From assembly GCF_003201865.1 (NCBI RefSeq), contig NZ_QJJJ01000016.1, positions 29,799 to 93,798 of the forward strand: a stretch of DNA of 64,000 bases, in the 5' to 3' direction. A model generated the notes under the pieces. That model saw nothing but the letters and a program-made list of their open reading frames with translations, did no database searches and had not been told where the DNA came from. This document shows positions 35,335-45,878 of this stretch, in pieces; the first letter of the stretch is position 1; each line of letters starts with the position of its first letter. The position numbers were made by a program, and so were the translations under genes. Origin of the DNA: Methylobacterium sp. B4. Its GTDB lineage: Bacteria > Pseudomonadota > Alphaproteobacteria > Rhizobiales > Beijerinckiaceae.

Positions 35335-36048
35335 TCAGCCGCCGATGCGATTGGCGAGGGTGGCCGAGTGGGCGTGCTCGTCGGCGATGTAGGGCAGCGC
35401 CTCGCCCGCGAAGCTGCGGCCGGCGGCGCTGTCGCCGTTGCGGGCATAGCTGCTGTAGAGGGCCAGCGTGCGGGCGTCCGAGCGGGCCTGCTCGTTGACG
35501 TAGGTGCGGTCGAACTCGCGGGCGGAGCGGGCCGAGCGCAGGCGCTCCAGCCGCTGCTGGCCGTTCGGGCCGAGGGCGACGCGGCGGCCGGGCTCGCCCG
35601 GGCTGTTGTCGATCAGGCCGACGCCGCCGAGCACGCCGCCGACGATACCGGTGCCGATATTGGCGGCCAGCGTCACGGGAGCGAGCACCACGCCGACCGG
35701 ATTGTCGAGGCGGGTCGGGATGCCCTGCTGGTCGGAGACGACGCGACCGCTGGCGGTCAGCGACGTGCCCTGGGGCAGCAGCGCCTTGGTGGTGGCCTCA
35801 CGCTCGACCAGAACCCGGTTGGCGTAGTTGCGCACCTGCGGGTTGCGGGAGCGTTCCAGGGCGATCCGGCTCGCCTCGATGCTGGCGGCGTCCGAGCGCA
35901 GGGCCTCGGCGCGGAACTCCCGGGTGTCGGTGGCCGCGCGGCCGATCGGAGCCTCGGCGCCGATGCGCAGCGGCAGGGCGTCCTGGGCCAGGGCGGGCGC
36001 GGTGAGAGCGACGGACAGGCCGAGGGCAGCCAGGACGGTCGACTTCAT
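35335..36048 (-). CDS. Secreted DUF4142 protein
   Basis: The 237-residue protein has a signal peptide (MKSTVLAALGLSVALTAPALAQ) and a DUF4142-type helical domain, split by a Gly/Val-rich hydrophobic insert at about 125-150 (VTLAANIGTGIVGGVLGGVG). DUF4142 resembles ferritin-like four-helix bundles; the function is unknown. The C-terminal YIADEHAHSATLANRI is family typical. It interrupts the expected ruvB-ybgC neighbourhood. A long untranslated stretch (about 290 bases) lies ahead of it and probably holds its promoter. Confidence 0.8.
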   Translation of the reverse strand: MKSTVLAALGLSVALTAPALAQDALPLRIGAEAPIGRAATDTREFRAEALRSDAASIEASRIALERSRNPQVRNYANRVLVEREATTKALLPQGTSLTASGRVVSDQQGIPTRLDNPVGVVLAPVTLAANIGTGIVGGVLGGVGLIDNSPGEPGRRVALGPNGQQRLERLRSARSAREFDRTYVNEQARSDARTLALYSSYARNGDSAAGRSFAGEALPYIADEHAHSATLANRIGG

Positions 36049-36342
36049 GGCGGTGGTTTCCTTGGAAGGTCGTGCTGGGATCGTGTGGGGCCGGCGCTCT
36101 TGGAAGAGCGGGGTCGCGGCCTCAACTTGTGCACTGCACGCATGTTCCCGTCCGACACGCTCCTGTGATCACAGGCCCCGGGGCGGACGACTCGGAAGCC
36201 GGATGCCGACGACGCCCAGCGAAAAGCGTTTTGTATGAGCTATTTGTCCTTGTGGCTGGTGAGCCCCGCCACGTTTCGATGCGCGGGAAGTTCGGAAGCT
36301 GCTGCCGTCTTTTGCACCGACTGCTATGCGTTGAGCGCATCG

Positions 36343-37303
36343 TCAGTGGGTCGAGCCTAGCTCCGCTCCGAGGTCGACCACGACGATCTCCGGCGGGATG
36401 CCGAACCGCACCGGCGCGATGCTCATGCCGAGGCCGCCGGACACGATCAGGTCCGCCTGCTCGCGCACATGGCCGTAGGCGAAGCGGTTCCGATAGCGGG
36501 AGGGCACGACCGGCGCGTAGCCGAACAGGCGCACCTGTCCGCCATGGGTATGCCCCGAGAGCGTCAGCGCGATCCGGGGCGGGACCTCGGGGAAGATGTC
36601 GGGCTCGTGCGCGAGCAGGATCGCCGGCGCCCCGTCCGGGATCTGGGCGAGCGTGCCGGGCAGGTCGTCGATGCCGATCCGGGCATGGCCCCGCTGTTTC
36701 GCGCTCGGCTGGAAGGCGACCTGATCGCCGAGGCCGGCGAGCCACACCTCGTGGCCGCGCACGGAGAACGGCAGCGCCTCGTTCTGCAGCACCTGGATGC
36801 CGTTCTTCCGCAGCGCCTCTCCCGCGACGGTCGGACCCGCGCCGCGGGCCTGCGCCGATCGGTCCTCCCACCAATCGTGATTGCCGAGGATGGCGTAGGT
36901 GCCCAGCGGCGCGGTGAGTCCCGCCAGGATCGGCGCCCACTCCGCCGCTTCCAGGGTGCGGGTGACGAGGTTCATGCCCGACAGGTAGTCGCCGAGCAGC
37001 ACCGTCACATCGCCGTTCAGGGCATTCGCGGCGGCCACGATCCCGGCGATCCGCGCGGCCGACATCCACGGCTCGCAGGCATGGATATCGGCCAGCGCGA
37101 CGATCCGCAGCTTCAGCCCCTCGGGCCAGGGGCCCAGCGGCCGGAGCCGGTAGCGTGTGATGGCAAGGCGCATCGGCTCGATGCCGACGGCGTAGGCGCC
37201 CGTGCCGGCGCCGGCCAGGGCGGTGGCGCCGAGGCCGACCAGGACGGTGCGGCGGGTGACGGAGACGGGCCTTCCTTTGTCGGAGCGAGCGCGCTCGTCC
37301 GCC

Positions 37304-37311
<8 letters not shown>
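36343..37311 (-). CDS. Metallophosphoesterase with Tat-type signal (YaeI/YkuE-like)
   Basis: The 322-residue protein begins with a twin-arginine-like signal (TRRTVLVGLGATALAGAG). The calcineurin-like metal ligands are all present: ALADIHA, LLGDYLSG, ILGNHDWW, LLAHEPD and LSGHTHGGQ. Enzymes of this group hydrolyse phosphodiester or pyrophosphate bonds, for example in lipid A precursors. The start overlaps the ruvB stop by eight bases, so it is translated behind ruvB. Confidence 0.9.
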
Positions 37312-38374
<1,063 letters not shown>

Positions 38375-38556
38375 GGGGGTCTCGCGGGGCGGCGGCTCAC
38401 AAGGCGTTTTGCACATCCCGGGCGCCGGGGCCACCGCGGCGAAATCGACCCCGGAGGCAGGGGCGACGTGCCGCGGCACACGCCGCCCGAGGGGCCTTCA
38501 GCGAGTTGGTAACCAAGGCCGCGGATGATCGGACCGTGCTTCTGACGAGAACCGCG

Positions 38557-40263
38557 ATGCCGAACGTTTCCTCCGCCCCGCGCGGGTCCCGCCGCACCCG
38601 GCTCCTCGGCGGCACCGGCGCCGCCCTCGCCCTGCTGCTCGCCGGCCCGCTCCGGGCCGAGCCGGCGCCCGAGGCAGGCGCCGATTCCCGCATCAACCTG
38701 CGGATCGAGCCGAAGGCCGAGGGCGCGCCCGAGCCCAAGCGCGAGCTGCGGGCCGATCCCAATCCCGATAAGCCGGAGGCCAAGCCTGAGCAGAAGGTCG
38801 AGCGCCCGACCGCCGGGACGGTGGCCGTTCCGACCGAGGCGCCGCAGCCGAAGAAGACGTCGCGGGAGCTGCCACCGGTCGTCTACGCCCGGGTCTCGGA
38901 GGACCCGCTGCCGACCTACACCGCCCAGACCTTCGTCGAGACGATGCGGGCCGCCGAGCGCTACCAGATCTACGCCGAGGCCGGCGGCTGGAAGGCGCTG
39001 CCCGCCGACTTCGCCCCGAAGCCCGGCGACAGCCACGCCGCCATTCCCTCGCTGCGCCACCACCTGACCCTGACCGGCGACCTTCCCGCCGACGCGCCTC
39101 CCTCCGACCGCTTCGATCCCCCGCTGGTGGCCGCGGTCAAGTCGTTCCAGGCCCGCCACGGCCTGCCCGATGCGGGCATCTTCGGCCGCCTGACCCTGAA
39201 CGCGCTCAACGTTCCGGCGGACGTGCGCCAGCGCCAGCTGCGCGCCTCGGCGCAGCGCCTGATGGGATCGAGCTTCGGCTTCGGCGAGCGCTACGTGACC
39301 GTGAACATTCCCTCGGCCACCGTCGAGGCGGTGGAGGGCGGGGCGGTGACCCGGCGCTACGTGGCGGTCGTCGGCTCGCCCGACAAGCAGACCCCGGCGG
39401 TCGAGACCCGCATCACCGACGTGAACCTCAACCCGACCTGGACCGTGCCGATCTCGGTGATCAAGAACGAGATCATCCCGACGATGCGCAAGAATCCGGG
39501 CTATCTCGCCAAGAACCGCATCCGCATCCTCGGTCCGGGCGGCGTCGAGGTCGATCCGACCACCATCGACTGGACCACGCAGAAGGCGGCCAACTACACG
39601 CTGCGCCAGGATTCCGGTCTCGACAACTCGTTGGGCCAAGTGCGCATCGACATGCCGAACCGCCACGCGATCTACATGCACGACACGCCCTCGAAGTCGT
39701 TGTTCGCGGGCTCGGTGCGCTTCCACTCCCACGGCTGCGTGCGCGTCGGGCAAGTGAAGGAGTTCGCCGCCTGGCTGCTCCAGGGCACCGAGGGGCCGAA
39801 CGGCGCCGGCTCGGCTTGGGGGCCGATCGAGATCGAGACCGCCATCGCCGCGGGCGAGCGGCGCGACGTGAAGCTCGTGAAGCCCACGCCCGTCGCCTTC
39901 GTCTATCTCACCGGCTACGCGACGTCGGACGGCCGGGTGCATTTCCGCGACGACATCTACGGTCTCGACACGCCCCCCGCCCCGGCGGCCGCGACGCCGC
40001 CCGCCCCCGACGTGACGACGACGGGCGCCATCACGCCCCGCCCGGCGCCGGCCGCTCGCCCGGCCACACCGTCCCGTCCGGCGGCGGCCCAGGCCCCGGC
40101 GCCCAAGCCGGCGGTGCGGACCGCCCCCGCCCCGGACGCGCCCGCGCCTCAGCCGCCGAGCGCCGCACCGAAGCCGCAGGCCCGCAAGGTCGCTCCGCCC
40201 GCTCGCGGCCCCGAGGGCGAACCGGTCCTGCTGCCGCCCGGCCTCGTGGGCGGTCGCGGCTGA
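38557..40263 (+). CDS. L,D-transpeptidase (YcbB/LdtD type)
   Basis: The 568-residue exported enzyme forms 3-3 cross-links in peptidoglycan. It has a signal peptide, a disordered Glu/Lys/Pro-rich part, a PG-binding-like segment (VKSFQARHGLPDAGIFGRLTL) and the YkuD domain with the catalytic cysteine motif HSHGCVRVG and the upstream histidine in YMHDT. A Pro/Ala-rich tail of about 80 residues ends the protein. The ATG at 38557 was chosen; a TTG at 38506 in frame is possible. Confidence 0.92.
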   Translation: MPNVSSAPRGSRRTRLLGGTGAALALLLAGPLRAEPAPEAGADSRINLRIEPKAEGAPEPKRELRADPNPDKPEAKPEQKVERPTAGTVAVPTEAPQPKKTSRELPPVVYARVSEDPLPTYTAQTFVETMRAAERYQIYAEAGGWKALPADFAPKPGDSHAAIPSLRHHLTLTGDLPADAPPSDRFDPPLVAAVKSFQARHGLPDAGIFGRLTLNALNVPADVRQRQLRASAQRLMGSSFGFGERYVTVNIPSATVEAVEGGAVTRRYVAVVGSPDKQTPAVETRITDVNLNPTWTVPISVIKNEIIPTMRKNPGYLAKNRIRILGPGGVEVDPTTIDWTTQKAANYTLRQDSGLDNSLGQVRIDMPNRHAIYMHDTPSKSLFAGSVRFHSHGCVRVGQVKEFAAWLLQGTEGPNGAGSAWGPIEIETAIAAGERRDVKLVKPTPVAFVYLTGYATSDGRVHFRDDIYGLDTPPAPAAATPPAPDVTTTGAITPRPAPAARPATPSRPAAAQAPAPKPAVRTAPAPDAPAPQPPSAAPKPQARKVAPPARGPEGEPVLLPPGLVGGRG

Positions 40264-40395
40264 GATCGGCGCCGCATCCACAGCAGCGCAGCCATGCGGG
40301 GCGGAACAAAGCCCCCTCGTCCCTCATTTTGCCGACCGAGTGCCGGCGCGCGTCGCCGGCTCGATTGCGTTTGCAGACTTTCAAGGACGATCCCC

Positions 40396-40923
40396 ATGGC
40401 CAAGGCTAAGCTGCGCGTCGGCAGCGACCGGCTGAACACGCCGACCGATCTCGATCCGAACGATGTCGCGAAGATCTCGGAGGGCCTGACGGTCCTGCTG
40501 TCGGATCTGTTCGCGCTCTACATCAAGACCAAGAACTTCCACTGGCATGTCAGCGGGCCGAACTTCCGCGACTACCACCTGCTGCTGGATGAGCAGTCGC
40601 AGCAGATCTTCGCGATCATCGACGCGGTGGGCGAGCGCGCCCGCAAGATCGGCGGTACGACCCTGCGCTCGATCGGCCAGGCCTCGCAGCTCAAGCGCGT
40701 GCCGGACAACAACGCCGAGTATGTCAGCCCGCTGGAGATGCTCAAGGAGCTGCGGGACGACAACAAGGCGCTGACCGCCAACATGCGCGAGCTGCACAGT
40801 GTGACCGACGAGGCCAACGACGTGTCGACCACGAGCCTCCTCGAGGAGTGGATCGATCAGTCCGAGGAGCGGACGTGGTTCCTCTACGAGTCGACCCGTG
40901 AGGCGACCGAAGGCGGCCACTGA
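40396..40923 (+). CDS. dps: Dps/ferritin-like DNA-protecting protein
   Basis: The 175-residue protein matches the Dps family, which oxidises and stores iron and shields DNA. The ferroxidase ligands are in KNFHWHVSGPNFRDYHLLLDEQ (the two histidines, Asp and Glu). The N-terminus carries basic residues (AKAKLRVGSDR) that may bind DNA. The ATG at 40396 was chosen because the upstream frame has no credible start. A strong terminator follows. Confidence 0.95.
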   Translation: MAKAKLRVGSDRLNTPTDLDPNDVAKISEGLTVLLSDLFALYIKTKNFHWHVSGPNFRDYHLLLDEQSQQIFAIIDAVGERARKIGGTTLRSIGQASQLKRVPDNNAEYVSPLEMLKELRDDNKALTANMRELHSVTDEANDVSTTSLLEEWIDQSEERTWFLYESTREATEGGH

Positions 40924-40959
40924 CCGTCCTCCACGGTCCGAAATAGCGAGGTGAGGAGG

Positions 40960-40990
40960 CCGCCGGTCATGAGACCGGCGGTCTTTTTTT
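40960..40990 (+). terminator. Rho-independent terminator behind dps
   Basis: A perfect 9-bp stem (40960-40968 with 40973-40981), a 4-nt loop and seven T residues (40984-40990) follow dps by 37 bases. Confidence 0.92.
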
Positions 40991-41148
40991 CGAGTCGACG
41001 TCTTCCGCGCCGTCGCGAGGCTCGGCGCGGGCGATCGGGGTCGCGGCGTCTCCGGATCGTGCGGAACCCTGGATTGCCGCCGCTTCGCCTTGCAGCGACG
41101 GCACAGTCATCCGGCGGATACCGTGAGAGACGAAGCGGCCTCGGATCG

Positions 41149-43848
41149 TCAGGGCGCGACCTTCAGCGTCGCCGTCACGAGGCTCGGATCGTCGGGGACC
41201 GGGCGTTCCTCGAAGCCGAGATGGCGGCAGACGGCCCGCATCGGCCTGTTCTCGGCGAGCACGCTGCCCTCCACGCAGCCGATGCCCTCGGCCCGCGCCC
41301 AATCGATCATCATCCGCATCAGGGCGATGCCGAGACCGGTACCCTTGTTGTCCGAGCGCACGAGGATCGCGAACTCGCCCGTGTCATGGTTGGCGTTGGC
41401 GTGCAGCCGCACCGCGCCGAGCATGCGGTGCTCCTCGTCGGCCTCCTCGGCGATGGCGACGAAGGCGATGGCCCGCGAGTAGTCGAGCTGGGTCAGCCGG
41501 GCCAGGAAGGCGTGGCTGAAATCGCGCACTGGGGCGAAGAAGCGAAGGCGGACATCCTCGGGATCGACCTGCGCGAAGAAGCTGCGGAACATGCCCTCGT
41601 CATCGGGGCGGACCGGCCGGACCTGGACGCGGCGCTCGCCGAGATCGAGATGCCGTTCCCAGTCGGAGGGATAGGGCCGGATCGCGAAGCGCGGGTGCCA
41701 GTTGCCGCGGTGGCCCTCCGGGGCCGGTTCGGCGGCGACCCGGACCCGGGCGTCGAGGGCGATCACCCCGTCGGCATCGGCCAGGAGCGGGTTGATGTCG
41801 AGTTCGCGCACGGCCGGAAGGTCGGCGGCGAGTTGCGCCAGCTTCACGAGCACGAGGGCGATGGCCGGCACGTCGGCGGCCGGCACGTCGCGATAGGCCG
41901 CGAGCCGCCGCGCCACGCGGGTGCGCCCGATCAGCTCGCTCGCCAGGGCGAGATCGAGGGGCGGCAGGGCGAGGGCCCGGTCGTCGATCACCTCGACGGC
42001 CGTGCCGCCCCGGCCGAACACCACGACGGGCCCGAAGACGGGATCCTCGGCGAGGCCGGCGATGAGTTCGCGCCCCTCCGGCCGGCGGACCATGGGCTGG
42101 ACCGCGAAGCCCGCCACCCGCGCCTCCGGGCGCAGCGCGCGCACCCGTGCGAGCATGATGCGCGCGGCCTCGCGCACGTCGGCCTCGGAGGTGAGCCCGA
42201 GCCGCACGCCGCCGACCTCCGACTTGTGGACGACGTCCGGCGAGACGAGCTTCAGGGCGATGGTATTGCCGCTGGCGATCAACGGCCAGGCCGCGGCGGC
42301 GGCCCCGTCCGGATCGGGGGCCAGGGTCACCGGCACGGAGTCGATGCGATAGGCGGCGAGCAGTTCGGCCACCGCGTGCGGATCGAGCCAGCTGCGGCCC
42401 TCTCGAACAGCTTGATCCACGATGCGGCGCGCCACCGCGATGTCCGGCGAGAAGTCGCGCGGCAGCGCATCGGGCGTGCGCATGAGGTCGTCCTGGGCCT
42501 CGCGGTAGCGCACGAGGTGCAGAAAGCCTTCGACCGCGTCGTCGTCGGTGGCGAAGACGGGGATCTTGGCCCGCGCGTAGATCGCGCGGATCGCCTCGTC
42601 CTCGCCGATCGCCACCGCGAAGACCGGCTTGCGGCGCCCGGCCCTGCGGGCGTTGGCGACCGTGCCGGCGACGGCCTCGGCGACCTCGTGGCTGCCGGCC
42701 CGGGCCGTCGGGACGTGGACGGAGACCAGCGCGTCGCTGTCGCGCCCGGCCAGAAGCGGCTCCAGCGCCCGGGCGAAGTCCCCGGCGAGCGCATCGATGC
42801 CGAGGTCGAGCGGGTTGGCCTGCGCGCCGTGGCGCAGCGTCTCCAACTGCGCCAGCGTCGCCTCCTCGGGCACCGCCAGGGTGCCGCCGCGATCGGCCAG
42901 GCGGTCGGCGGCAAGGGCGCCGATGCCGCGGCCGTTCGAGACGATCATCAGCCGGTTGCCGGGGAAGGGCCGCTGGCGGCCCAGCGTCTCCACCGCCGAG
43001 AACATCGCGTCGAGCCCGTCCACGGCGAGCAGCCCGGCGCGGCGGAAGGCGGCCTCGTAGACCGCGCCGGGCCGGGCCAGCGCGCCGGTATGGGTTTCCG
43101 GGCGGTGGCCCGGCGCCTCGTGGCGGCCGGTGCGCAGGACCACGACGGGCTTGGCGCGGGCCGCCGCCCGGGCCGCGGTCAGGAATTTGCGCGCATCGGC
43201 CACGTGGTGCAACGACAGGATGATCGCGCGGGTGCGGTAATCCTCCGCGAAATGATCGAGGCAGTCCGCCACGTCGATGTCGGCGGAGCGGCCGAGCGTC
43301 ATCACCGCCGAGAAGCCGACCCCGCGCCGCCACGCCCACTCGGCGATGGCCGAGCCGACGGTGCCCGATTGCGACACCAGCGCGAGGTCCCCGGCCTTCG
43401 GCGGACGCGCCAGCAGGCTCGCGTTGAGGCCGCCGGCCGGAACGCTGAGGCCGATGCTGTCGGGGCCGATCAGCCGCAAGCCGTAGCGCCGGGCGACGGC
43501 CTGGGCCGCGCCGACGGGCGCCGCCTCGCCGTTCCCGAGATGGGCGGACAGGATCACCGCTGCGGCCGCTCCGACCGCTCCGGCCTCCTCCACGATCGCC
43601 GGCACCGTTGCGGGCGGCGTGGCGATCATCACGAGGTCGGGGGCCTGCGTGAGGTCGGCGAGGCGCGCGACGCAGGGCAGGCCGTCGACGCTGGCCTCGC
43701 GCGGATGCACGGGCACGATGCTGCCGGTAAAGCCGCCCGCGCGCAGGCCGTCGATGATGGCCCGGCCGACGGAGCCCGGCCGGTCGCCCGCACCGACCAC
43801 CGCGATCCGGCGCGGGGCGAGCAGAGCCTCGAAGCGATAGGTGCTCAT
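41149..43848 (-). CDS. Pat-like protein: acyl-CoA synthetase (ADP-forming) fused to GNAT acetyltransferase
   Basis: The 899-residue protein has a CoA-binding domain (about 5-130), succinyl-CoA-ligase-like domains (about 150-460), an ATP-grasp domain (about 490-720) and a C-terminal GNAT domain (about 735-895, RPVRPDDEGMFRSFF, SDNKGTGLGIALMRMMI). Proteins with this order (Pat/YfiQ, PatZ) acetylate and inactivate acetyl-CoA synthetase. Here the synthetase's phosphohistidine position appears kept (H253 in ETHTGALA), which Salmonella Pat has lost. It is transcribed away from the aldolase gene. Confidence 0.92.
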   Translation of the reverse strand: MSTYRFEALLAPRRIAVVGAGDRPGSVGRAIIDGLRAGGFTGSIVPVHPREASVDGLPCVARLADLTQAPDLVMIATPPATVPAIVEEAGAVGAAAAVILSAHLGNGEAAPVGAAQAVARRYGLRLIGPDSIGLSVPAGGLNASLLARPPKAGDLALVSQSGTVGSAIAEWAWRRGVGFSAVMTLGRSADIDVADCLDHFAEDYRTRAIILSLHHVADARKFLTAARAAARAKPVVVLRTGRHEAPGHRPETHTGALARPGAVYEAAFRRAGLLAVDGLDAMFSAVETLGRQRPFPGNRLMIVSNGRGIGALAADRLADRGGTLAVPEEATLAQLETLRHGAQANPLDLGIDALAGDFARALEPLLAGRDSDALVSVHVPTARAGSHEVAEAVAGTVANARRAGRRKPVFAVAIGEDEAIRAIYARAKIPVFATDDDAVEGFLHLVRYREAQDDLMRTPDALPRDFSPDIAVARRIVDQAVREGRSWLDPHAVAELLAAYRIDSVPVTLAPDPDGAAAAAWPLIASGNTIALKLVSPDVVHKSEVGGVRLGLTSEADVREAARIMLARVRALRPEARVAGFAVQPMVRRPEGRELIAGLAEDPVFGPVVVFGRGGTAVEVIDDRALALPPLDLALASELIGRTRVARRLAAYRDVPAADVPAIALVLVKLAQLAADLPAVRELDINPLLADADGVIALDARVRVAAEPAPEGHRGNWHPRFAIRPYPSDWERHLDLGERRVQVRPVRPDDEGMFRSFFAQVDPEDVRLRFFAPVRDFSHAFLARLTQLDYSRAIAFVAIAEEADEEHRMLGAVRLHANANHDTGEFAILVRSDNKGTGLGIALMRMMIDWARAEGIGCVEGSVLAENRPMRAVCRHLGFEERPVPDDPSLVTATLKVAP

Positions 43849-44204
43849 GGGAGCGGTCTATACCATCCGGAGCGGATGCGCGGAGGGCGCAGCCTTTCGG
43901 GGAAGCCCGCCTCCCCTCACCGGTCCGTCCCCGCGGCGAGCACGTGCGCCCCGCACAGGGTGAGCAACTTCGGCCGCTGCGCCCGCTCGGCGAGGTCGGC
44001 CCGGCTCATCCATGCCTGTTTCACCGGCGCGCTCCCCCGGATACAGTTCGTCCGCGATGCCGCGGCATCGTCCCGAAATGCGGTTGCCGCTCTTCAGAAA
44101 ATGACGATGCGCTCGGGATTACCGCTCCAACCGCGTCGAGACGGGTCCGTTCCGACGCGGGTCCTCCGCCTGATCGCGGACCGGCGTCCAAGGGAGAACC
44201 CCCG
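43849..44204. other. Intergenic region between divergent pat-like and aldolase genes
   Basis: The 356 bases hold the two divergent promoters. One short minus-strand ORF with a good ribosome binding site (43917-44024) is seen; otherwise nothing is recognised. Confidence 0.5.
43917..44024 (-). CDS. Possible 35-residue small protein upstream of the pat-like gene
   Basis: GTG at 44024 is preceded by GGGGGAG at suitable spacing and opens a 35-codon frame (starting MKQAWMSRADLAERAQ) that ends at 43917, 68 bases before the pat-like start on the same strand. The composition (Ala/Arg/Leu-rich, one Cys) looks protein-like. It could be a small protein or a leader peptide. It has no recognisable family, so the call rests on initiation signals only. 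Confidence 0.35.
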   Translation of the reverse strand: MKQAWMSRADLAERAQRPKLLTLCGAHVLAAGTDR

Positions 44205-44849
44205 GTGTCCACACTCGCGACCCGCCAGGCGATCGCCGGGGCCATGTGCCGCCTGCTCGATCTCGGCCTCAGCCAGGGCACCTCGGGCAACATCTCCGTA
44301 CGCGTGGACGGAGGCTTCCTCGTCACGCCCTCCGGCATTCCGGCCGAGGATCTAGCCCCGGACGATCTCGTGGCGATGGATTTCGACGGCCGCTACGACC
44401 ATCCGCTGGCGCCCTCCTCGGAATGGCGCTTCCACCGCGACATCCTCGCGGCCCGGCCCGAAATCGGCGCGGTCGTCCACGCCCATCCGCCCTACGCCAC
44501 CGGCTTCGCGATCTGCGGCCGGGAGATTCCGGCGGTGCATTACATGATCGCCATGGCCGGCGGACCGACCATCCGCTGCGCGCCCTACGCCCCCTACGGC
44601 ACGCAGCGCCTCTCGGACCTCGCCCTCGCGGCGCTGGACGGCCGCAGCGCCTGCCTGCTCGCCAACCACGGCATGATCGCCACGGGACCGACCCTGGCGA
44701 AGGCGCTCTGGCTCGCCGTCGAGGTGGAAACCCTGTGCCGGCAATACGCCATCGCCTTGCAGGTCGGCGCGCCGGTCGTGCTGTCGGATGCCGAGGTGGC
44801 CGAGACCGTCGAGCGCTTCAAGTCCTACGGTCCGCGCGAGAAGTCGTGA
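44205..44849 (+). CDS. Class II aldolase/adducin family protein (FucA/AraD-like)
   Basis: The 214-residue protein has the zinc ligands H92 and H94 in VHAHPPYATG and H155 in LLANHGM, and a candidate catalytic glutamate E73 in SSEWRFHRDI. The family includes fuculose-1-phosphate aldolase, ribulose-5-phosphate 4-epimerase and methylthioribulose-1-phosphate dehydratase; the actual substrate is not readable. The GTG at 44205 was chosen because AGGGAG lies nine bases ahead. It stands alone before the MucR gene. Confidence 0.88.
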   Translation: MSTLATRQAIAGAMCRLLDLGLSQGTSGNISVRVDGGFLVTPSGIPAEDLAPDDLVAMDFDGRYDHPLAPSSEWRFHRDILAARPEIGAVVHAHPPYATGFAICGREIPAVHYMIAMAGGPTIRCAPYAPYGTQRLSDLALAALDGRSACLLANHGMIATGPTLAKALWLAVEVETLCRQYAIALQVGAPVVLSDAEVAETVERFKSYGPREKS

Positions 44850-45201
44850 TCGTGACGCCGGAGGCGAAGCGTCGCTTCGACACTCGCCGTGGGCCGGTCC
44901 CGTTTTTCCGCATTCGGCTTTGCTTGAACTCGCGGAATCTTGGCGGCGGGTCGCCAAAAATTACAAAGTGGTCAGACTTGTTTCACCGCGCCGCAGGGGC
45001 CGCATAGAGCGGATTAAGCCGTTACGCGTCCAAAAGTCTAATTGATTTCTGGGAAGTCCATAAATCCACCTTGCGGTTCATTCAATCAAAGGTTAAGTCC
45101 GACCTCATTCAGCGCAGCGAGTTCGGGTTCGGCAGGGTCAGTGCCGACCTAATGAAGCGTATTGCCTGCGAACGACGGCGCATATTGGAAGGATAATCAG
45201 A
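44850..45201. promoter_or_regulatory. Lower-GC region upstream of mucR with a direct repeat
   Basis: These 352 bases are clearly richer in A and T than the flanks. Two copies of an approximate 19-base direct repeat with core CCGACCT (45096-45114 and 45140-45159) lie 45 bases apart close to the mucR start. MucR/Ros proteins bind A/T-rich promoter DNA and often control their own gene, so this is a candidate autoregulatory site. Confidence 0.4.
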
Positions 45202-45711
45202 ATGTCGCTCGAGGACGGCGTTGCCGGTGACTGTGTCTCCCTGACGGTCGACATCGTATCGGCCTTCGTCGGGAACAACTCGCTGGCCGCCGGTGAACTG
45301 CCGAACTTAATCGCCTCGGTCCACGGCGCCCTTACCGAGTTGTCCCAAGTGTCCGTCGAGGTAGAAGAGACACCGCCGACGCCGGCGGTTTCGATCCGCC
45401 GCTCGATCCAGCCCGACTATCTCGTCTGCCTGGAGGACGGCAAGCGTTTCAAATCGCTCAAGCGGCATCTGCGCACGCGTTACAACCTCTCGCCGGAGGA
45501 GTATCGGGCGCGTTGGAACCTGCCAGCCGATTATCCCATGGTTGCCCCGAACTACGCGGCCACTCGCTCGGAGCTGGCCCGGACCATGGGCCTCGGCCAG
45601 CAGCGCCGGAAATGGCCGGCCAAGACGGCGCCTGGGCCCGAGGCCCCCGACGTCGAGACGCCCGCCGAGGGCGCGGCCCCAGCGCGTCGGCGCACGCGCA
45701 GCGGCAGCTAG
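45202..45711 (+). CDS. mucR: MucR/Ros family transcriptional regulator
   Basis: The 169-residue protein has the MucR domain YLVCLEDGKRFKSLKRHL, followed by the RYNLSPEEYRARWNLP block. MucR proteins are global alphaproteobacterial regulators of exopolysaccharide, motility and cell-cycle genes with an H-NS-like mode. Of the classical zinc ligands only C76 and H89 are kept; D79 replaces the second Cys and R93/Y94 replace the last His, so metal binding is doubtful. GGAAGGATAA precedes the ATG. The C-terminus is a basic, Ala/Pro-rich tail. Confidence 0.92.
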   Translation: MSLEDGVAGDCVSLTVDIVSAFVGNNSLAAGELPNLIASVHGALTELSQVSVEVEETPPTPAVSIRRSIQPDYLVCLEDGKRFKSLKRHLRTRYNLSPEEYRARWNLPADYPMVAPNYAATRSELARTMGLGQQRRKWPAKTAPGPEAPDVETPAEGAAPARRRTRSGS

Positions 45712-45878
45712 GACGTGGCCTGAGGCCGGCATCGCCCGGCTTCCACTTATCCACACGCGATCCGCCGTCCCACCCGAGGGGCGGTGTTCCGCCGGCCGGT
45801 GGCGTTAGAGTTCGGGCAACGCCTGCCTGAAACAGTTCCCGCGAACCGGGCGAGGGGCCCGTCTACGCGGGAGAAACG

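Noticed and set aside
40951..44355. 1134-codon plus-strand ORF
   Set aside because: It lies opposite the Pat-like gene, whose domains are all recognisable; the ORF has the Arg/Gly/His-rich composition of an antisense shadow in high-GC DNA.
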